NCBI GenBank assembly: GCA_947454605.1
Contig: CANGLL010000004.1
Span: forward strand, 1 to 38,728
Length of the DNA stretch: 38,728 nt
Direction: 5' to 3'
Source of the DNA: Methylococcaceae bacterium
Lineage (GTDB): Bacteria; Pseudomonadota; Gammaproteobacteria; Methylococcales; Methylomonadaceae
Shown here: positions 36,386 through 38,728 of the stretch, one piece after another
How positions within the stretch are numbered: the stretch's first letter is position 1
Layout: each line of letters opens with the position of its first letter
The notes under the pieces: generated by a model
Databases searched by the model: none
Told to the model about the DNA's origin: nothing
The model's input: only the letters and a program-made list of their open reading frames with translations
Translations under genes and position numbers: made by a program

Positions 36386-38206
36386 TTACTTACTTGGTAG
36401 CTGATGAAACAAACTAAACCTGCCATATTCTTTAATCAACTCTAATCTTGCCATCACATTAGCGGGCAATTGATCAGCTATTTGATTTTGTAACACAAAA
36501 AAATCATGTGTCTGACCATTGATATGGTCTTGTAAATGTTCTACGCCATCAATTATTAACGTCTTACCTTTTAAATAGAACTGCGCTGAATCTGGCCGGC
36601 CTTTTAAATAAAATAAGCGTTCATCACTCATTGCCTGTGCTTGATAGGCTGCAATTATGCGTTCTTGTGATTTATAAAAATCCAATGTGGGTGATTGATA
36701 GGCAACGACAATCAGTGTAAAAGAGAGTGGTACCAATAACGCAGCTACTTTTCGATAATTATGAGAGAGGCTAGGTAATTCACTCAGCAAAATTGCCAAA
36801 CCGGGTAAGCCTGGAAGTACATAAGTCCAAATCAAATTGGCTGATAAGGTAAAAAACACTAACGGAGACAGCATCCAAAAGAGACAATATAACTGCCAAT
36901 GATCATCACTAGAAAAGACTGTTTTAAGTTGTTTGCCATAAAGAGCTGACCCTAGTTTATATAACAGTATCAAACTCCAAGGAAAAGCGCCGCCCAGCCA
37001 GTAAAGCCAGATCATCCCTTTAGGATGATCACGTCCAACGCCATATAAATCGCCTGTCCAACCCGGCTCTGTAAATCGCTTCCAATGTTCGCCAATAAAA
37101 AAATACTTTAAAAATCCGGGCGTGTATTGTTCAGCAATCACATACCAAGGCACGCAAACGAGTAACAATAATGAAAAACCTGTTATCCAAGGGATGCGCT
37201 TCCACACTAAACCCCAACTATTAGTCACTAGTGTCCAGCTGCCTAAAGCAAACCCCGTGAGAACAATAGTAATCGGGCCTTTTGCCATTAGACCGATACT
37301 TAAGCCTAAAAAGAAAAGATATCCCCAATAACACTTTTCTGCTTTTAAAGCGCGCCAAAATGCAACCATTGCCAATGTGACACCCCATGTCATACATTGG
37401 TCCATGGCCACCGTACCGCACATCACAAAAAACAGCACCATGCTGGAAAGCATCAGCACAGCATATTTAGCGATATCAACATTACGCTGAAATTTAGCGA
37501 CTTGATACACCATCCAAACAATACCAATACCTAATAGTGTTGATGGCAAGCGGGCCGCGAACTCATTAATGCCCACCGCTCCTAAACTTAACGCCGTTAG
37601 CCAAATAGTTAAGGGTGGCTTCCCCCAAAATGGCACGCCATAATCAATCATTGGCATGATCCATTGCGATGTTTCGAGCATCTTACGAGCCATTTCCGCA
37701 TATCTTGATTCGGAAGGATCGTATAAAGGATAAAAATCAGAAACTAATAAACGGACTAAAAAAATAACCCCAATAAGACCTATACTGTGAATAGGTTTGA
37801 ATATTCTTTTAAATGATTCACCGATTGAGTTTGTGCGTTTTTCCACACTAAAAGTCCAAAAATAATTGAGTAAAAAGTTCCAAACTAACACGATGATTGT
37901 CGTGATAACCTGAGCATAAAGGTAATAAATATGAGGCGTCAGCAATTTCATTAACAAGAAATTCCAACCCATACCACATAAGGCTATTGCACCGAACTTG
38001 GGTAGCGTTTGTTTATGTTGCTGATTAGATTTAAAAGTGAATTTAAAGTTAAGACTATAGTTAACCAACAATCCAGCTAAAGCACCCCAGCAAGAAGCAA
38101 CAACAGCGTTAACTTTATAAAACTCAACTAATCCATATAAGATGGCGTAATGCGCCAACGTTCCCGCGACACCCACTAATCCAAAAAACAAAAATTTAAG
38201 TAACAT
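36386..38206 (-). CDS. GtrA-domain / ArnT-like glycosyltransferase fusion
   Basis: The 606-residue polytopic protein joins two families. Residues 1 to about 120 are a four-helix GtrA domain (LKFLFFGLVGVAGTLAHY; NYSLNFKFTFKS; FLLNYFWTF), thought to flip polyprenyl-phosphate sugars. From about 140 on it is a GT83/ArnT-PMT-like lipid-to-lipid sugar transferase, with DPSESRYAEMARKML from 163 (catalytic-type acidic loop), PFWGKPPLTIWLT and many membrane helices, then a short soluble C-terminal domain. ArnT adds aminoarabinose and FlmK galactosamine to lipid A in the periplasm. The ATG at 38206 (MLLKFLFFG) is preferred to TTG at 38212. It is the first of three closely spaced envelope genes. The fusion would place flipping and transfer in one chain. 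Confidence 0.88.
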   Translation of the reverse strand: MLLKFLFFGLVGVAGTLAHYAILYGLVEFYKVNAVVASCWGALAGLLVNYSLNFKFTFKSNQQHKQTLPKFGAIALCGMGWNFLLMKLLTPHIYYLYAQVITTIIVLVWNFLLNYFWTFSVEKRTNSIGESFKRIFKPIHSIGLIGVIFLVRLLVSDFYPLYDPSESRYAEMARKMLETSQWIMPMIDYGVPFWGKPPLTIWLTALSLGAVGINEFAARLPSTLLGIGIVWMVYQVAKFQRNVDIAKYAVLMLSSMVLFFVMCGTVAMDQCMTWGVTLAMVAFWRALKAEKCYWGYLFFLGLSIGLMAKGPITIVLTGFALGSWTLVTNSWGLVWKRIPWITGFSLLLLVCVPWYVIAEQYTPGFLKYFFIGEHWKRFTEPGWTGDLYGVGRDHPKGMIWLYWLGGAFPWSLILLYKLGSALYGKQLKTVFSSDDHWQLYCLFWMLSPLVFFTLSANLIWTYVLPGLPGLAILLSELPSLSHNYRKVAALLVPLSFTLIVVAYQSPTLDFYKSQERIIAAYQAQAMSDERLFYLKGRPDSAQFYLKGKTLIIDGVEHLQDHINGQTHDFFVLQNQIADQLPANVMARLELIKEYGRFSLFHQLPSK

Positions 38207-38231
38207 GGTCAATTAGCAAAATTTTTTGATT

Positions 38232-38355
38232 ACTCACTTAAAATAACGCAAGAAATACAGATAAATAGCCGAGTATTATTACTGAAACCCTCTGCATTGG
38301 CAAACGGAGCTATGCTAATAGAATCTCAGTAATAATTAATCCCAGAACTCACTTA
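38232..38355. repeat. Nine-base direct repeats flanking a 106-base stretch
   Basis: ACTCACTTA occurs at 38232-38240 and again at 38347-38355. Together with the inverted repeat inside, this could be the scar of a small mobile element with a 9-base target duplication, but the inverted arms are not at the ends. The right copy overlaps the stop codon of the chimeric remnant. Confidence 0.35.
38275..38336. repeat. Inverted repeat with 11-base arms
   Basis: ATTATTACTGA (38275-38285) and TCAGTAATAAT (38326-38336) are perfect inverted copies 40 bases apart. Inside, GCAT/ATGC and CTC/GAG could extend the fold. It may be a miniature element, a terminator-like structure for the remnant gene, or a regulatory site of the envelope operon. 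Confidence 0.55.
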
Positions 38356-38715
38356 CCTCAAAACATCTTTGGGCGAACTAAACTGTGAGGATAATTTCAT
38401 GGTAATGGGTAAACTCACCACCGATTTTAATTCTTGTAGAATTTCTAGATATCTATTTTCGACATCCGCACTACTTTCTTCGGCATTCGCCGCCAAATAG
38501 TAACAGTTAAGCTCTAAGGCATTGGCACCGGCTTCTTGTAATTGCTGACCATAATCCACCCAACCACCAATAGAAGAACCGCTCAGACAAATCGACCAGA
38601 TTCTAAACTGTGTACCTTGAGGAGATTTTACCCGATAGCCTACTGAGATAATGACATCAAGCCTAATACCCTCAGCCCGCCATACTGTATTTTTTAAAGT
38701 TCTCAGCTTGCTCAA
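38353..38715 (-). pseudogene. Chimeric remnant: RhuM-like fragment fused to a DHOD-like fragment
   Basis: The 120-codon frame is made of two unrelated pieces. Residues 1-40 end in ISVGYRVKSPQGTQFRIW, the core of the RhuM virulence-protein family, missing the usual N-terminal part and everything after the FRIW position. From about residue 41, SGSSIGGWVDYGQQLQEAG and NALELNCYYLAA match the middle of dihydroorotate-dehydrogenase-like flavoproteins (usual form N-G-[ST]-x-x-G-G-W-x-D-Y), which then stop after the VSLPITMKLS strand. The start is only a TTG, with an in-frame TAG two codons upstream. Both parts are far too short to work, so I call it a recombination scar. It may be transcribed but is unlikely to encode an enzyme. 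Confidence 0.75.
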
Positions 38716-38728
38716 ATATTTCTATATA

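Overview
The window is chromosomal DNA from an AT-rich, non-enteric gammaproteobacterium. Three things point there: the order gyrA-serC-pheA-hisC-(tyrA-aroA)-cmk-rpsA-ihfB, with tyrA and aroA fused into one reading frame; the order hfq-hflX-hflK-hflC-hisZ-purA; and the divergent ygfX/ygfZ pair. I cannot name a genus. A haem A synthase implies an aa3-type oxidase, and no tRNA, rRNA, CRISPR array or intact insertion sequence is visible.

Layout. 1-3400 (plus strand): a small orphan lipoprotein, a secreted metallophosphoesterase, a probable stand-alone small RNA with its own promoter and terminator (about 2319-2499), and the murein endopeptidase mepA. 3397-6280 (minus): feoA-feoB-feoC ferrous iron uptake operon behind a good Fur box. 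6478-18867 (minus): a long housekeeping run for DNA architecture and translation (ihfB, rpsA), CMP kinase, the shikimate/aromatic and serine/histidine aminotransferase genes, gyrA, a dienelactone-hydrolase-like protein and a low-molecular-weight phosphotyrosine phosphatase. 18898-25861 (minus): purA, hisZ, hflC, hflK, hflX, hfq, ygfX. 25941-27928 (plus): ygfZ overlapping a haem A synthase gene. 27918-34452: a complete tripartite RND efflux operon with a divergent TetR regulator and an 8-bp-arm palindromic operator. 34594-38206 (minus): three envelope-glycan genes. The right edge carries repeats and a chimeric gene remnant.

How the genes work together. PheA, TyrA-AroA, HisC and SerC cover late aromatic amino acid steps and transaminations, and hisC, tyrA-aroA and cmk overlap by single bases. 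HflK/HflC, HflX and Hfq form the classic post-transcriptional and quality-control cluster. The three-gene set at the right (GtrA-ArnT fusion, YdjC/NaxD-like deacetylase, polyprenyl-phosphate glycosyltransferase) matches the parts list of the Francisella lipid A galactosamine pathway (FlmF2, NaxD, FlmK), with a flippase-like GtrA domain built into the transferase. It is the best candidate for an under-described system here.

Other items worth a look: the small RNA with six GGA motifs; a perfect 10-bp hairpin between rpsA and ihfB whose 3' arm could alternatively pair with the ihfB Shine-Dalgarno; a strong terminator-like hairpin directly upstream of hisZ; ygfX without its usual neighbour sdhE; and an in-frame fusion of a RhuM-like fragment to a dihydroorotate-dehydrogenase-like fragment.
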